This document shows, piece after piece, positions 11,557-24,195 of a stretch of DNA of 64,000 nt. The notes below the pieces were generated by a model. The model was not told the DNA's origin, did not search any database, and saw only the letters and a program-made list of their open reading frames with translations. Each line of letters begins with the position of its first letter. Positions within the stretch are counted from its first letter, which is position 1. Source of the stretch: Lactuca virosa (lineage: Eukaryota > Streptophyta > Magnoliopsida > Asterales > Asteraceae); contig CAKMRJ010004445.1 in the NCBI GenBank assembly GCA_928212115.1, forward strand, positions 74,450,044-74,514,043. The letters are read 5' to 3'. A program made the translations under genes and the position numbers.

Positions 11557-12179
11557 TGTGACAACTGTCAAATTCAGGTCATTCTCGGACTCATGCATCT
11601 TTTTATAAAGACCATATATGCACAACATGCCATGGCCTAGTAGTATAAATTAGGTCAAAATCTTGCATAAACTAGGATCCAACTAAAATCTAGGAGTAAT
11701 ATACTTGACTCTTACGATTCTAGTAAGTTGTTTAGCTACTGTAGGAAATGCCAATACCCGAATTAGAATAAACTTCAAACTTTGTTACAATTGAAAAAGG
11801 GTATAAAACCCTAAAAATAAATTAAAATATTCTAATTTCATTTTAATATGATGGTGAATATCAAACAATGTTCCAAAAACCCTAAAGAGCCCAAAAATCC
11901 AAATTTATAAACTTTAAAACCTAAAAACTCTATAAGATTTACTATGAACCTCCTAATATCAAATTTAAATAATCAAATTATGGGATATAATCAAAGACAT
12001 AAAAAATTAAATTATCAAACATTAATCATAATTTATTAGTTAAAAACAAAGATTTTTAAATAAATCAAGAATTACATAAAGAAGCATTTTTATAAAAATT
12101 AGGGTTTTATAAAAATTGAAGAGGGAATGCATATAATTTAAATTTTAAGAGAGAGGGAGCCTCTCTCACTCATAATTTA

Positions 12180-12209
12180 AATTGAGATTTTTCCCCAAAA
12201 ATCTCAATT
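12180..12209 (+). repeat. LTR1-specific perfect hairpin, 13-bp arms
   Basis: AATTGAGATTTTT and AAAAATCTCAATT flank CCCC. The right arm exists in LTR2 and LTR3, but the left arm does not. There the place is taken by a GC-richer stretch containing GTCGGCCACCTCC. Confidence 0.85.
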
Positions 12210-13383
12210 ATTTTATTCTTCTCTTACACTTCAACTTCCCCTTCACTCTCTCTCTCTCTCTCTCTCACTCAACTCTTTACAACACTCAAACTCTCTCTTC
12301 CTCTCTCCAAACCCACGAAATTCTCCAGCCAAGAACACCTCTCAACACTCAAATCTTCATCTTCTAAGGTTGTTCTTCAAGGTAAACCCGAAAATCCTTC
12401 ATTTTCCTTCACTTTTCTTTCTTGTTTTAAAGGTTTTTCTTGCACTTCTCATTCTTCTACACCATTCTTTATGAACATTCATGAACATATCCATGAATGT
12501 TGAGTTTGATGATGATGGTGGTAGGGTTTCACCCAAGAACAACATGCATGTTGTCTAATGGTGAAATCCAAGGACCAAAACCTATGTCAAACCATAAAAT
12601 ACGGATTTTTACAAGTTTTAAAGGTTCATCTACCTTGTGCATTCAAGTTTTTCCTTTGAAAACATCACTATGAACCAAATATGTCCATGCATGGTCTTCA
12701 AACCGTGAAGCATGTGATGAACATCAAGTTAAAGAGCTTGATGATCAAAGTACATTGTTAATAGTGCATGTAAATGATTTTATTTATAAAAAAATCTAAA
12801 AACCCTTTTCTGTTCAAAACAAAATTTCCTCGGAATCCCAGTAAGATAATATGAGGATTTGAAAAATCCCAAGAGTTTTTATCATTTCCTTGATTTACTA
12901 CAATTGTTACAAGAAAACAAGGGCTTAAATCATATAAAATACTTTCTGAGGTCTATAAATCCTAGATAAATTCTTAGATTACCCCTAAAGTAAATGATGG
13001 CACCTCATTAAGTTCCATCGATTTTTGTTACTGTTTAGTATGACTTTTCATTTTCTTTTTGTTTGGTCCCAATAAATCACAAAACCACTTTAGAGGGTGT
13101 GAAAACGATATCTAACAATTTTTCGCAGCTCTTACCAGAGGTGGAAGACTCAGAAAAATATTTTTAGAATTTTGCATAATGCATTCCTATTTTTCCCTGA
13201 TTTTTGTATTTATAATGGACTAAAAACAAAAGAAATAGTTCTGCTCATCCAAAATTCATGAAAATTTACCAGAACACCTTATAATACATTAGGATGCTAC
13301 ATAAAAATTCTTATGATTTTTCTATTTTGTATGCTATTTTTCTTCTATTTTCCCAAGATTAAATACACTTAAACTCATTTCTT

Positions 13384-13830
13384 ATTAGAATAAATGCACA
13401 AAAATCATAAAATTGGGTTAAACAGTTTAGAAATCCATTTTTATATTTTTCCTAGCTTAATAAAGTTTAATAACAATAATATAAAAAGTTTGGGTAAATT
13501 TGGAAACTGTTTTCTATTTATTTCATTTTTTATTAGAATAAATGCACAAAAATCATAAAATTGGGTTAAACAGTTTAGAAATCCACTTTTATATTTTTCA
13601 TAGCTTAATAATATTTAATAACAGTAATATAAAAAGTTTGGGTAATTTTGGAAACTGTTTTCTATTTATTTCAATTTTTATTAGAATAAAAGAACAAAAA
13701 TCATAAAATTGGGTTAAACAGTTTAGAAATTCATTTTTATATTTTTTCCAGCTCAAGTATGTCTGATGGCAGTATTATAAAAAGTTTGGGAATTTTTATG
13801 CTTTTAATGCTATTTTTCATGAATTTATGT
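13384..13830 (+). repeat. 148-bp tandem repeat, three units, inside LTR1
   Basis: Units start ATTAGAATAAATGCAC or a variant at 13384, 13532 and 13680. They contain AAATTGGGTTAAACAGTTTAG and GGAAACTGTTTTC. The same triplication occurs in LTR2 (from about 21478) and LTR3 (from about 29573), so it is a family feature. Confidence 0.85.
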
Positions 13831-15113
13831 TGTTATGAAGACTTAAAAATTTACAAAAATAGTTAATCACATCAAAAATTCAAGAAAAATTTTCTGGGGA
13901 ACCTCTACTGTATTTAGAATGAAAATACAAGGTTTGACAATTTTTGGAAACTGTTTGATAATATTTTTAAATTTTTAGGAGTTTAAAACACCTTTAAATG
14001 TGTTGAAATACACTCAATTAATATTACAAAATCTGAAAAATTAATATCCAAAATTGTCTTAATCACATGAGTTTTAGAATTTCACCATTTCAGAAAAATT
14101 GTAACCAATTAATATAAAACCAATATTATAACAAAAAAATTTGGCATTTCTCTAAATGTAGAGTTTAGTATATTAGCATTAGATTTCGACATAGAAACTC
14201 ACTAGTATGTGTTTGATGTCGTAGGATCCCGGTAGTAAGGCGTTGGTGTATTCCGAGGCACCACTTGTACCTACTTGAAACATTGTGAGTATTCACGCAC
14301 TCCTCTATTTTCAGTTTTTATGTTTTGGGGTGGAAAAGCATGTCCCGAAAAACTATTATTTGTTCGTTGTATTTAAATTGATTTGTATCAAACATGATTG
14401 CTATTTTATTGTTATATCTCTCTATGTATGTCTATGCAACACGGAACATGAGAACTTATCGTCTTAAGGCCCTTCCCTTACACTTTTCTCTAACCATTAA
14501 CTCTTTGAGCCAATGGTCATTGTGGATAGCGCTATTAGGAATTGACAACTCCTCACTCGCCCGATTGCTGGAGTGCATGATACCATATAATCTATGGAAC
14601 GATAAGCATAGATCTTGATAGGGCTTCAGTCATAGGCTTGGTTGAGAACTCATTGTTTGCTCATACACATACAAACGTGTTACTTATTATGGCAATAAAC
14701 TCGTTTATCAATTAGAGCAATCAACTTTGTTTCTCTTTATAGCAATGAACTTGGTTTCTCATTAAAGCAATGTACTTGTATTTATGGAAAGTCTTATACC
14801 AAATCTTGATTTTATAAACTTGTGAACTCACCAACTATTTTCATAGTTGACACTCGTTTTACATGCTTTTTCAGGAAATAATTAGTAAGTGGATATAAAG
14901 ATCCATCATCATAGAGCATGCTGCATCGTGTGGAAGTTATTTTATAAAGTTATATTTTGAACAATGTCATTTTGGAAAACTTGTACTTTGTTTTGCTTAA
15001 ACTATGGGTTGTAAACTTTTAAATATTGCTATGGTGATGTATCTTTATCTTTTGCAATGAAACCTTTATCGCTGTCATATCTTGTGTTTCCGCTTTAGCG
15101 GGGTGTGACAGAA

Positions 15114-15126
15114 ATCGTATCAGAGC
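15114..15126 (+). promoter_or_regulatory. Internal 1 primer binding site
   Basis: ATCGTATCAGAGC lies three bases after the end of LTR1. It matches the tRNA-Met site with C in place of the usual second base G. The same variant is at 23208-23220, so it predates the duplication. Confidence 0.8.
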
Positions 15127-15472
15127 TAAAGTTATAGAGAACATCAGTTTTCTTTTAAGAAAACAGAACCTATAATCAAAACTTATAAATATTCTTTTTA
15201 CATCAAACATATTACTAATATAATTAGGTCGGGAGTTGTATCGTTGGACCTCAATTAAACATAGCCTGATCACCTATGTTTAATGAAGGAAACATTTATA
15301 CAAAGCTTGAGCTAATTATAATGGGAATATGTTCAACAAAATTTTTGAGAAAACTTTATTTCAAAAAATTCAAAAGAAAAAGGGGTGAATTTTGGTGTGT
15401 GTAAGCATTGGATATTATAGGCATTCATTGTTATTTATTTCATATCTCATTGAAACTATGTATCAGTCCACT

Positions 15473-16103
15473 ATGTCGACATCGTCATCCTCTCGCGCTA
15501 CCCCCTCGGTTGATGAGTACGGCTATGTCACTGTTATCCCTCGACGTGATCCCCCTGCCTCGGTGGAAGAAGGCCCCTCGAGCGCAACAAAGTTGAGTAT
15601 GCAACTTGTCTACTCCAGGATAGGGCATTGACCTGGTGGAATACTCTAGTGCAAACCCGAGGCCGTGCAGCGGCATATCAGCTAACTTGGGAAGACCTAA
15701 AGAAGCTGCTGATAGAGGAGTATTGTCCCAAGGATGAAATTCAGAAGCTTGAATCTGAGTTCTGGAACCATTCTATGGTTGGAACACAAATAGAGAACTA
15801 CACAGTCCGATTTCATGAACTAGCAAAACTGGTACCTCACATGGTTACTCCTGAGGAGAAACGGATAGATCGTTACATTTGGGGTCTGGCACCATAGATT
15901 CGGGGAATGGTTACTTCAGCAAACCCAACTACCATTCAAAGTGCAGTAAGTCTAGCAAATCGACTAACCAATGATGTGATAAGAACGGGAGCATCGACAA
16001 AGGAAACTCTAGTAGCAAGAGGAAGCCAGCAGATCAAGGAGAGAAGAAGTATGGAGGCAAGTCGGGGAGGAAGCAGAAAGTCTCAAGAAACTTTATGGTA
16101 AGA
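15473..16103 (+). pseudogene. Array C internal 1: gag (retrotransposon gag domain), broken
   Basis: The ATG at 15473 (MSTSSSS) opens a short leader of about 53 codons. The frame then changes into LTWWNTLV near 15630, the start of a retrotransposon gag (capsid) domain running to about 15990 (ending IQSAVSLANRL). The usual N-terminal capsid segment is missing at the junction, which suggests an internal deletion. Unlike internal 2, this copy also has a TAG at about 15895. A second frame change separates it from the zinc-knuckle region. Confidence 0.8.
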
Positions 16104-16982
16104 GCCCAGGAGCAAGAACCAGTGAAAACTCAAGAACAGAAAGTTATGGAAATGCATTAGCGAAAGCAGTATTCAGGACCGCATCCGAAGTGCAATAAGT
16201 GTAACTTCCATCACAAGGGAGCTTGCCCGGTGTGCCAAAACTGTAATCAGACAGGCCATTACCCGAAGTATTGTAAGCTGAATAAGGATGGAAAAAGGGC
16301 ATGTTACGAGTGCGGGAGTACTGATCACCTCCGTAACGCTTGTCCCAAAATAAACAAGGGGCCTGGTAACAATGGACAAGGCCAAGCTAGGAAAAATTTC
16401 CAAGGAAATCAAGGTGGGAGGCCAAGAGGTGTAGCCTTTGTGATTGGTGCAGAAGAAGCTCGTCAGAACCCTAAAGTGATAACAGGTACGTTTCTCCTGA
16501 ACAATCATTTTGCATCAGTAATATTCGATGCGGGAGCAGATAGGAGTTTCGTTTCTTTAGCATTTAGACCATTAATTGACTTGAAATCGAGAAAGATCAG
16601 GAAAACTTATACTATTGAACTTGCTGATGGGTATGAAATTAGGGCTAATGAAATAATTACAGGCTGTACTTTGAACTTAGCTGATAAACTCTTTAGCATT
16701 GACCTAATTCCCATAGAGCTAGGTAGTTTTGATGTAATAGTAGGAATGGATTGGTTATCCAAGAATAGAGCGGACATTGGTTGTTATGACAAAGTCATTA
16801 GGGTACCTCTCCCCAATGAAGAAACCCTTATCATACACGGTGAGAAGCCAGGAAGAAATTTAAACATTGTGTCAAGCATGAAGATTCACAGGTACCTAAA
16901 GAAGGATTGTATTGCATTCATGGCCCACGTGATAGAAAGAGAACCTGAAGCTAAGCAACTCAAGGAGATCCTGGTGGTTTAA
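16095..16982 (+). pseudogene. Array C internal 1: zinc knuckles and protease, broken
   Basis: Three Cys/His knuckles follow in series: CNKCNFHHKGAC, CQNCNQTGHYPKYC and CYECGSTDHLRNAC. After them comes an aspartic protease with active-site text FDAGADRSF, where D-S/T-G is usual, and a C-terminal GMDWL motif. A TAG at about 16158, absent from internal 2, interrupts it before the knuckles. It ends at a TAA (16980-16982) shared with internal 2, in frame with the reverse transcriptase that follows. Confidence 0.85.
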
Positions 16983-18614
16983 GACTATCCCGAAGTGTTT
17001 CCGGAGGAATTACCCAATCTACCCCCTCACAGGCAGGTCGAATTTCGGATCGACTTAATTCCCGGAGCGGCACCAGTAGCAAAAGCACCATATCGCCTCG
17101 CGCCATCCGAGATGCAAGAACTGTCCGGACAACTTCAAGAACTTCTAGACAAAGGGTTTATACGACCAAGTTCTTCACCTTGGGGAGCCCCGGTGTTGTT
17201 CGTCAAAAAGAAAGACGGGTCATTCCGAATGTGTATTGATTACAGAGAATTGAACAAATTGACAATCAAGAATCGATATCCTCTTCCTCGAATTGATGAC
17301 TTGTTCGATCAGTTGCAGGGCGCTTCATACTTCTCAAAGATCGACCTCCGATCAGGATATCATCAACTAAGAGTTCACGAAGGAGACATTCATAAAACAG
17401 CATTTAGAACCCGTTATGGACATTATGAGTTCTTAGTCATGCCTTTTGGACTAACGAACGCACCAGCTGTTTTCATGGATTTGATGAACAGGGTCTTTAG
17501 ACCATACCTAGACAAGTTTGTGATCGTATTCATCGATGACATACTTGTTTACTCGCAAACAAAGGAAGATCGTGAGAGAGATCTGAAGCTAATGTTAGAG
17601 CTATTGAAGGAGCAGAAATTGTATGCCAAGTTCACTAAGTGTGAATTTTGGATTCGGGAAGTACATTTCCTTGGTCATGTGGTCGGCGAAAGAGGAATTC
17701 ATGTAGATCCAGCTAAGATCGAGGCAATCAAGAAGTGGGAAGCCCCCAAAACCCCGACAGAAATACGACAGTTCCTAGGATTAGCTGGGTACTACAGACG
17801 CTTCATTGAGAATTTCTCTAGGATTGCTCAACCAATAACATCTTTGACCCAAAAGGACAGAAAATTTCTCTGGGAAGAGAAACACGAAGAAGCGTTTCAA
17901 ATCCTGAAAAACAAGCTGTGCAATGCACCAATTCTGGCCTTACCAGAGGGATCAGAGAACTTTGTAGTGTATTGTGATGCGTCTCATCAAGGATTAGGAT
18001 GTGTGTTAATGCAAAAAGATAAGGTCATTACGTATGCTTCCAGACAACTCAAACCGCATGAGAAGAATTATACAACCCATGATCTAGAACTAGGAGCAAT
18101 AGTTTTTGCTCTTAAGATATGGAGGCATTATTTGTACGGAACCAAGTGCATCATTTATACCGATCACAAAAGCCTTCAGCATATCCTAGATCAGAAAATG
18201 TTAAACATGCGGCAAAGGAGATGGGTAGAGTTATTTAGTGATTATGACTGTGAGATACGATATCACCCAGGCAAGGCTAACGTAGTAGCTGACGCTCCTA
18301 GTAGAAAAGAAAGAGTGAAACCTTCCCGTGTGAGAGCTTTGGGAATGGTAATTCAGACAAACTTGAAATCTCAAATCATTGATGCCCAGGAGAAAGCTTT
18401 ATTCAAGGAAAATCTTCCAGGTGAAACCTTACATGGTTTAGAAGTGAGATTTGAAACCAAACCTGATGGAGTTCGTTATTTTAAGGACAGGGTCTGGATT
18501 CCAAGGGTTAACAATTTGAGAGACATAGTACTAGAGGAGTCTCATCGATCTAAATACTCAATCCACCCTGGAGCGGATAAGATGTACAAGGATCTTAAAG
18601 ACTACTATTGGTAG
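16983..18614 (+). pseudogene. Array C internal 1: reverse transcriptase and RNase H (pol, middle part)
   Basis: The frame continues from protease past the TAA. It reads DYPEVFPEEL, then the RT domain with KIDLRSGYHQ and catalytic FIDDILVYS (about residue 180 counted from 16995), then RNase H with YCDASHQGLG and NVVADAPSRKE. It ends at an in-frame TAG (18612-18614) directly after DYYW, where the family normally continues into the integrase. The interrupted frame is otherwise full length and very close to internal 2. Confidence 0.92.
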
Positions 18615-19804
18615 CCTGGAATGAAAAGGGATATTGGCGTATATGTTGGGAAGTGTTTAACTTGCTTAATAGTCAAAGCTGAACATCAAAAACCATCCGG
18701 CTTATTGCAACAGCCCGAAATTCCCCAATGGAAATGGGAGCAGATATCCATGGATTTCGTTACCAAACTTCCTAGAACTTCTAAAGGTCACGACTCAATT
18801 TGGGTCATAGTGGATCGACTAACGAAATCTGCTCACTTTCTCCTCATTCGGGAAGACTTCAAGATGGAAAAATTGGCCCAAATCTACATCGACAAAATTG
18901 TTTCTCTGCATGGTGTACCCCTATCTATCATTTCTGATAGAGATAGTCGTTTTACATCACGATTTTGGTGGATGTTACAGAAGGCACTAGGAACCAAGAT
19001 AAATTTGAGCACAGCTTACCACCCTCAGACAGATGGGCAGACAGAGAGAACAATACAAACATTGGAAGACATGCTACGGACGTGTGTCATTGAGTTCAAA
19101 GGAAATTGGGATACTCATTTGCCTCTAATTGAGTTTTCCTACAATAACAGTCACCACACGAGTATCCAATGTGCTCCATATGAAGCATTGTATGGACGCA
19201 AGTGTCGTTCGCCCTTATGCTGGACAGAAATCGGAGATAGACAATTGACTAGACTCGACCTTATCCAGGAAACAACTGACAAGATTGCTATCATCAAAGA
19301 TAGGCTTAAAGCCGCCAGAGATCGTCAGAAAAGTTATGCGGATAATCGTCGAAAACCATTAGAATTCCAAGTTGGAGACAAGGTACTTCTAAAGGTGTCG
19401 CCTTGGAAAGGGCTTGTACGTTTTGGTAAGAAAGGAAAACTAAGCCCAAGATATGTTGGACCCTTTGAGATCATTGAAAGGATTGGTCCGGTGGCATATA
19501 AACTCCAATTACCCCAAGAGTTAAGCGCCATTCACGACACATTCCACGTCTCCAATCTTAAGAAATGTTTAGCCGACGAAGCATTGATAGTACCTCTGGA
19601 GGAAATTAGATCAATGATAAGCTAAACTTTGTTGAGGAACCGATAGAAATCCTTGACAGAGAGGTGAAACAACTTAAGCGGAGTAGGATTCCGATTGTGA
19701 AAGTTCGATGGAACTCAAAGCGCGGGTCGGAGTACACCTGGGAGCGTGAGGACTTCATGAAGGAAAAGTATCCACAACTTTTCCCATGCGATGACAAACG
19801 ATGA
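18615..19804 (+). pseudogene. Array C internal 1: integrase and chromodomain, frameshifted
   Basis: Same frame as the upstream pol. The integrase has a Cys/His region (CLTC) and the D, D, E residues in MDFVTK, SDRDSRF and TDGQTERT. The GPF and HVSNLKK region follows. A 1-bp deletion near 19609, absent from internal 2, ends the frame at 19625 and puts the chromodomain (near 19660-19790, DFMKEKYPQLF) out of frame. Confidence 0.92.
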
Positions 19805-19836
19805 CATAGAATGAATTTCGGGACGAAATTCTTTTT

Positions 19837-19849
19837 GAGTGGGGGATAC
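19837..19849 (+). promoter_or_regulatory. Internal 1 polypurine tract
   Basis: GAGTGGGGGATAC directly precedes LTR2. The identical tract at 27932-27944 precedes LTR3. Confidence 0.85.
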
Positions 19850-22800
19850 TGTGACAACTGTCAAATTCAGGTCATTCTCGGACTCATGCATCTTTTTATA
19901 AAGACCATATATGCACAACATGCCATGGCCTAGTAGTATAAATTAGGTCAAAATCTTGCATAAACTAGGATCCAACTAAAATCTAGGACTAATAGTTGAC
20001 TCTTACAATTCTAGTAAGTTGTTTAGCTACTGTAGGAAATGCCAATACCCGAATTAGAATAAACTTCAAACTTTGTTACAATTGAAAAAGGGTATAAAAC
20101 CCTAAAAATAAATTAAAATATTCTAATTTCATTTCAATATGATGGTGAATATCAAACAATGTTCCAAAAACCCTAAAGAGCCCAAAAATCCAAATTTGTA
20201 AACTTTAAAACCTAAAAACTCTATAAGATTTGCTATGACCCTCCTAATATCAAATTTAAATAATCAAATTATGGGATATAATCAAAGACATAAAAATTTA
20301 AATTATCAAACATTAATCATAATTTATTAGTTAAAAACAAAGATTTTTAAATAAATCAAGAATTACATATAGAAGCATTTTTATAAAAATTAGGGTTTTA
20401 TAAAAATTGAAGAGGGAATGCATATAATTTAAATTTTAAGAGAGAGGGAGCCTCTCTCACTCATAAAGTCGGCCACCTCCTCCAAGGCACCCCTTTTCCC
20501 CAAAAATCTCAATTATTTTATTCTTCTCTTACACTTCAACTTCCCCTTCACTCTCTCTTAAAAATTGAAGAGTGAATGCATATATCCATGAATGTTGAGT
20601 TTGATGATGATGGTGGTAGGGTTTCACCCAAGAACAACATGCATGTTGTCTAATGGTGAAATCCAAGGACCAAAACCTATGTCAAACCCTAAAATACGGA
20701 TTTTTACAAGTTTTAAAGGTTCATCTACCTTGTGCATTCAAGTTTTTCCTTTGAAAACATCACTATGAACAAAATATGTCCATGCATGGTCTTCAAACCG
20801 TGAAGCATGTGATGAACATCAAGTTAAAGAGCTTGATGATCAAAGTATATTGTTAATAGTGCATGTAAATGATTTTATTTATAAAAAAATCTAAAAACCC
20901 TTTTCTGTTCAAAACAAAATTTCCTCAGAATCCCAGTAAGATAATATGAGGATTTGAAAAATCCCAAGAGTTTTTATCATTTCCTTGATTTACTACAATT
21001 GTTACAAGAAAACAAGGGCTTAAATCATATAAAATACTTTCTGAGGTCTATAAATCCTAGATAAATTCTTAGATTACCCCTAAAGTAAATGATGGCACCT
21101 CATTAAGTTCCATCGATTTTTGTTACTGTTTAGTATTACTTTTGATTTTCTTTTTGTTTGGTCCCAATAAATCACAAAACCACTTTAGAGGGTGTGAAAA
21201 CGATATCTAACAATTTTTCGCAGCTCTTACCAGAGGTGGAAGACTCAGAAAAATATTTTCAGAATTTTGCATAATGTATTCCTATTTTTCCCTGATTTTT
21301 GTATTTATAATGGACTAAAAACAAAAGAAATAGTTCTGCTCATCCAAAATTCATGAAAATTTACCAGAACACCTTATAATACATTAGGATGCTACATAAA
21401 AATTCTTATGATTTTTCTATTCTGTATGCTATTTTTCTTCTATTTTCCCAAGATTAAATACACTTAAACCCATTTCTTCTTAGAATAAATGCACAAAAAT
21501 CATAAAATTGGGTTAAACAGTTTAGAAATCCATTTTTATATTTTTCCTAGCTTAATAAAGTTTAATAACAGTACTATAAAAAGTTTGGGTAAATTTGGAA
21601 ACTGTTTTCTATTTATTTCATTTTTTATTAGAATAAATGCACAAAAATCATAAAATTGGGTTAAACAGTTTAGAAATCCATTTTTATATTTTTCATAGCT
21701 TAATAATGTTTAATAACAGTAATATAAAAAGTTTGGGTAATTTTGGAAACTGTTTTCTATTTATTTCAATTTTTATTAGAATAAAAGAACAAAAATCATA
21801 AAATTGGGTTAAACAGTTTAGAAATTCATTTTTATATTTTTCCCAGCTCAAGTATGTCTGATGGCAGTATTATAAAAAGTTTGGGAATTTTTATGCTTTT
21901 AATGCTATTTTTCATGAATTTATGTTGTTATGAAGACTTAAAAATTTACAAAAATAGTTAATCACATCAAAAATTCAAGAAAAATTTTCTGGGGAACCTC
22001 TACTGTATTTAGAATGAAAATACAAGGTTTGACAATTTTTGGAAACTGTTTGATAATATTTTTAAATTTTTAGGAGTTTAAAACACCTTTAAATGTGTTG
22101 AAATACACTCAATTAATATTACAAAATCTGAAAAATTAATATCCAAAATTGTCTTAATCACATGAGTTTTAGAATTTCACCATTTCAGAAAAATTGTAAC
22201 CAATTAATATAAAACCAATATTATAACAAAAAAATTTGGCATTTCTCTAATGTAGAGTTTAGTATATTAGCATTAGATTTCGACATAGAAACTCACTAGT
22301 ATGTGTTTGATGTCGTAGGATCCCGGTAGTAAGGCGTTGGTGTATTCCGAGGCACCACTTGTACCTACTTGAAACATTGTGAGTATTCACGCACTCCTCT
22401 ATTTTCAGTTTTTATGTTTTGGGGTGGAAAAGCATGTCCCGAAAAACTATTATTTGTTCGTTGTATTTAAATTGATTTGTATCAAACATGATTGCTATTT
22501 TATTGTTATATCTCTCTATGTATGTCTATGCAACACGGAACATGAGAACTTATCGTCTTAAGGCCCTTCCCTTACACTTTTCTCTAACCATTAACTCTTT
22601 GAGCCAATGGTCATTGTGGATAGCGCTATTAGGAATTGACAACTCCTCACTCGCCCGATTGCTGGAGTGCATGATACCATATAATCTATGGAACGATAAG
22701 CATAGATCTTGATAGGGCTTCAGTCATAGGCTTGGTTGAGAACTCATTGTTTGCTCATACACATACAAACTTGTTACTTATTATGGCAATAAACTCGTTT

Positions 22801-23204
22801 ATCAATTAGAGCAATCAACTTTGTTTCTCTTTATAGCAATGAACTTGGTTTCTCATTAAAGCAATGTACTTGTATTTATGGAAAGTCTTATACCAAATCT
22901 TGATTTTATAAACTTGTGAACTCACCAACTATTTTCATAGTTGACACTCGTTTTACATGCTTTTTCAGGAAATAATTAGTAAGTGGATATAAAGATCCAT
23001 CATCATAGAGCATGCTGCATCGTGTGGAAGTTATTTTATAAAGTTATATTTTGAACAATGTCATTTTGGAAAACTTGTACTTTGTTTTGCTTAAACTATG
23101 GGTTGTAAACTTTTAAATATTGCTATGGTGATGTATCTTTATCTTTTGCAATGAAACCTTTATCGCTGTCATATCTTGTGTTTCCGCTTTAGCGGGGTGT
23201 GACA
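19850..23204 (+). mobile_element. Array C LTR2 (3355 bp), hybrid of LTR3 and LTR1
   Basis: It serves as 3' LTR of internal 1 and 5' LTR of internal 2. Over the left two thirds it shares with LTR3 the 200-bp size difference and about 20 base differences from LTR1. In the last 200 bp it matches LTR1 and differs from LTR3 at five sites (about 23015-23125). This is the product expected from crossing over between a 3' LTR and a 5' LTR. Confidence 0.92.
20558..20583 (+). repeat. Templated filler at a deletion junction in LTR2
   Basis: About 25 bases starting TTAAAAATTGAAGAG replace some 240 bp present in LTR1 (about 12250-12490). They copy 20401-20425, about 155 bp upstream, with one difference. 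LTR3 carries the same filler at 28653-28678 with its source at 28496-28520. Confidence 0.85.
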
Positions 23205-23207
23205 GAA

Positions 23208-23220
23208 ATCGTATCAGAGC
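23208..23220 (+). promoter_or_regulatory. Internal 2 primer binding site
   Basis: ATCGTATCAGAGC lies three bases after the end of LTR2, identical to the site in internal 1. Confidence 0.8.
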
Positions 23221-23566
23221 TAAAGTTATAGAGAACATCAGTTTTCTTTTAAGAAAACAGAACCTATAATCAAAACTTATAAATATTCTTTTTACATCAA
23301 ACATATTACTAATATAATTAGGTCGGGAGTTGTATCATTGGACCTCAATTAAACATAGCCTGATCACCTATGTTTAATGAAGGAAAGATTTATACAAAGC
23401 TTGAGCTAATTATAATGGGAATATGTTCAACAAAATTTTTGAGAAAACTTTATTTCAAAAAATTCAAAAGAAAAAGGGGTGAATTTTGGTGTGTGTAAGC
23501 ATTGGATATTATAGGCATTCATTGTTATTTATTTCATATCTCATTGAAACTATGTATCAGTCCACT

Positions 23567-24195
23567 ATGTCGACATCGTCATCCTCTCGCGCTACCCCCT
23601 CGGTTGATGAGTCCGGCTATGTCACTGTTATCCCTCGACGTGATCCCCCCGCCTCGGTGGAAGAAGGCCCCTCGAGCGCAACAAAGTTGAGTATGCAACT
23701 TGTCTACTCCAGGATAGGGCATTGACCTGGTGGAATACTCTAGTGCAAACCCGAGGCCGTGCAGCGGCATATCAGCTAACTTGGGAAGACCTAAAGAAGC
23801 TGCTGATAGAGGAGTATTGTCCCAAGGATGAAATTCAGAAGCTTGAATCTGAGTTCTGGAACCATTCTATGGTTGGAACACAAATAGAGAACTACACAGT
23901 CCGATTTCATGAACTAGCAAAACTGGTACCTCACATGGTTACTCCTGAGGAGAAACGGATAGATCGTTACATTTGGGGTCTGGCACCAGAGATTCGGGGA
24001 ATGGTTACTTCAGCAAACCCAACTACCATTCAAAGTGCAGTAAGTCTAGCAAATCGACTAACCAATGATGTGATAAGAACGGGAGCATCGACAAAGGAAA
24101 CTCTAGTAGCAAGAGGAAGCCAGCAGATCAAGGAGAGAAGAAGTATGGAGGCAAGTCGGGGAGGAAGCAGAAAGTCTCAAGAAACTTTATGGTAA
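23567..24195 (+). pseudogene. Array C internal 2: gag
   Basis: Same layout as in internal 1: an ATG leader (MSTSSSS), a frame change at about 23720, then the gag domain as one open frame to 24195. The TAG present in internal 1 is Glu here, so this copy is closer to the ancestral state. The N-terminal capsid part is still missing, so the deletion predates the duplication. Confidence 0.82.

Larger units (their letters stand above)
11557..15110 (+). mobile_element. Array C LTR1 (3554 bp)
   Basis: It begins TGTGACAACTGTC and ends GGGGTGTGACA. It is 199 bp longer than LTR2 and LTR3 because it keeps a CT-rich leader segment at about 12246-12490 that they lost. It has its own local change at 12180-12209, a 13-bp perfect hairpin replacing sequence present in the other two. 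It contains three 148-bp tandem units at 13384-13830. Confidence 0.93.

Noticed and set aside
14285..14618. Two overlapping open frames of 60 and 74 codons, repeated identically at 22379 and 30474
   Set aside because: They lie inside the three LTRs and repeat only because the LTRs do. No known domain, and one ATG frame overlaps the other.
16173..16508. Minus-strand open frame of 111 codons, repeated at 24267
   Set aside because: It is the shadow of the zinc-knuckle and protease coding strand.
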